Source: Schoenoplectus triqueter (taxonomy: Eukaryota > Streptophyta > Magnoliopsida > Poales > Cyperaceae). Taken from it: a stretch of 31,457 nucleotides of DNA. The notes below the pieces were generated by a model. That model was not told where the DNA came from, ran no database searches, and saw nothing but the letters and a program-made list of their open reading frames with translations. Position numbers and translations under genes: made by a program. The stretch is taken from NCBI GenBank assembly GCA_964058805.1, contig CAXKVV010002014.1, positions 1-31,457 of the forward strand. Reading direction: 5' to 3'. How positions within the stretch are numbered: position 1 is the stretch's first letter; the number at the start of each line of letters is the position of its first letter. This document shows, piece by piece, positions 30,952 to 31,457 of this stretch.

Positions 30952-31226
30952 TTAATAACTTCAGGTTATTAAGAAAAAAAATTAGAGACATTATATTTAT
31001 TTATTTATTTATCTAATTGATAACTTTTGGTTATCATTTTAGTTGAATAAAATAATAACTTCTGGTTATTAAGTATATCGATAACTTCGGGTTATCAATT
31101 GTAACTCATTTTGATAAAACTTTTAATTATCAAATACAATGACTTCTGGTCATTAAAGGTATCAATAACTTCTGGTTATTGAATAAATAAAAAAATATTT
31201 CTGGTATTTACTTATTTTATCATTGT
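30952..31226 (-). repeat. Hairpin array in the copia leader
   Basis: Small inverted repeats occur about every 30 bp. On the given strand they are TTAATAAC-TTCAG-GTTATTAA (30952), TGATAAC-TTTTG-GTTATCA (31018), TAATAAC-TTCTG-GTTATTA (31053), GATAAC-TTCGG-GTTATC (31080), TTTGATAA…TTATCAAA (31110), AATGAC-TTCTG-GTCATT (31138) and TCAATAAC-TTCTG-GTTATTGA (31162). Two weaker ones are at 31193 and about 31221. Arm changes are matched on both sides while the 5-nt loop stays TTNNG. The array lies between the primer site and gag. Confidence 0.88.
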
Positions 31227-31420
31227 CTTCGGGGAATGAAAATATTAGTCTCATCAAATATAAGAACAATTTCATAAAGAAAATAAATATTATAATTAAT
31301 GGTAAAATGATAAAATATAATATAAAGTGTACCTCTTTTTAGAGACAATCTTACGATAATCTGATTATGTCGATCTCGTGCTTCTACTATAAAACAAACT
31401 TCCATCACAACTCGATTAGA

Positions 31421-31438
31421 GCGAAGTCGTGCTGATAA
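31421..31438 (-). other. Primer-binding region of the copia element
   Basis: TTATCAGCACGACTTCGC on the minus strand, 2 bp inside the 5' LTR border at 31440/31441. TTATCAGCACGA is a frequent start of the internal region in plant copia elements, where a host tRNA primes minus-strand DNA. Confidence 0.75.
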
Positions 31439-31440
31439 CG

Positions 31441-31457
31441 TATTATAAAATAAAGAT
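31441..31457 (-). repeat. Start of the 5' LTR, truncated by the window
   Basis: TATTATAAAATAAAGAT matches the outer end of the 3' LTR (TGTTATAAAATAAGAT) apart from G to A at the second base and one extra A. The TG border is therefore mutated to TA. Confidence 0.85.

Larger units (their letters stand above)
25872..31457 (-). mobile_element. Ty1/copia retrotransposon, decayed, cut by the window edge
   Basis: In transcript order it runs 5' LTR (only 17 bp in the window), primer site, leader, gag, protease, integrase, reverse transcriptase, RNase H, polypurine tract and 3' LTR. Integrase before reverse transcriptase defines Ty1/copia. The polyprotein resembles the Tnt1-related plant group. The internal region is 5315 bp (26126-31440), so the full element would be about 5.8 kb. 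Many stops and frameshifts make it non-autonomous. The left flank is TAATG (25867-25871); its expected duplicate lies outside the window. Confidence 0.95.

Overview
The window is nuclear DNA from a flowering plant. It is strongly AT-rich, it holds one 12-exon gene with GT-AG introns, and it carries plant-type transposable elements (Ty1/copia, hAT, Mutator-like MITEs). Wording of the encoded protein is closer to monocot than to Brassicaceae homologues as I remember them, so a non-grass monocot is my tentative guess.

Positions 1-7510 hold the only intact gene. It lies on the minus strand and encodes S-adenosylmethionine:methionine S-methyltransferase (MMT). I could place all 12 exons by joining splice sites. 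They give an unbroken 1083-residue protein, running from an ATG at 7404 to a TAA at 421, with a TATA box at 7496-7505. After the methyltransferase domain the protein appears to carry two successive aminotransferase-like domains. A possible last exon pair of a convergent plus-strand gene ends at 245.

Positions 7511-25871 are about 18 kb of gene-poor DNA built from repeats. They contain an AT-rich ~83-bp minisatellite (8.75-9.37 kb), two copies of one foldback MITE family with 9-bp target duplications (9772-10125 and 18938-19321), and LTR-like remnants near 12.5-13.4 and 20.4-20.9 kb. From 15.6 to 16.9 kb there is a remarkable run of hairpins. Just after it, two identical 78-bp GC-rich segments bracket a motif resembling the post-LTR site of Ty3/gypsy elements. 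Further on are a Mutator-like element with ~190-bp inverted repeats and foreign-looking internal sequence (21.58-22.88 kb) and a hAT element with an 8-bp target duplication and a second element nested in it (23996-24686).

Positions 25872-31457 are a decayed Ty1/copia retrotransposon on the minus strand. It has a complete 254-bp 3' LTR, a polypurine tract, broken RNase H, reverse transcriptase, integrase, protease and gag regions, a leader with about nine small hairpins, a primer-binding region, and the first 17 bases of the other LTR at the window edge.

The most unusual feature is the hairpin arrays. At 16257-16865 the 12-nt loop is conserved while the flanking arms differ between copies and still pair with each other. 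The copia leader independently shows the same design with a 5-nt loop. In ordinary tandem repeats whole units stay alike; here the pairing is preserved rather than the arm sequence.
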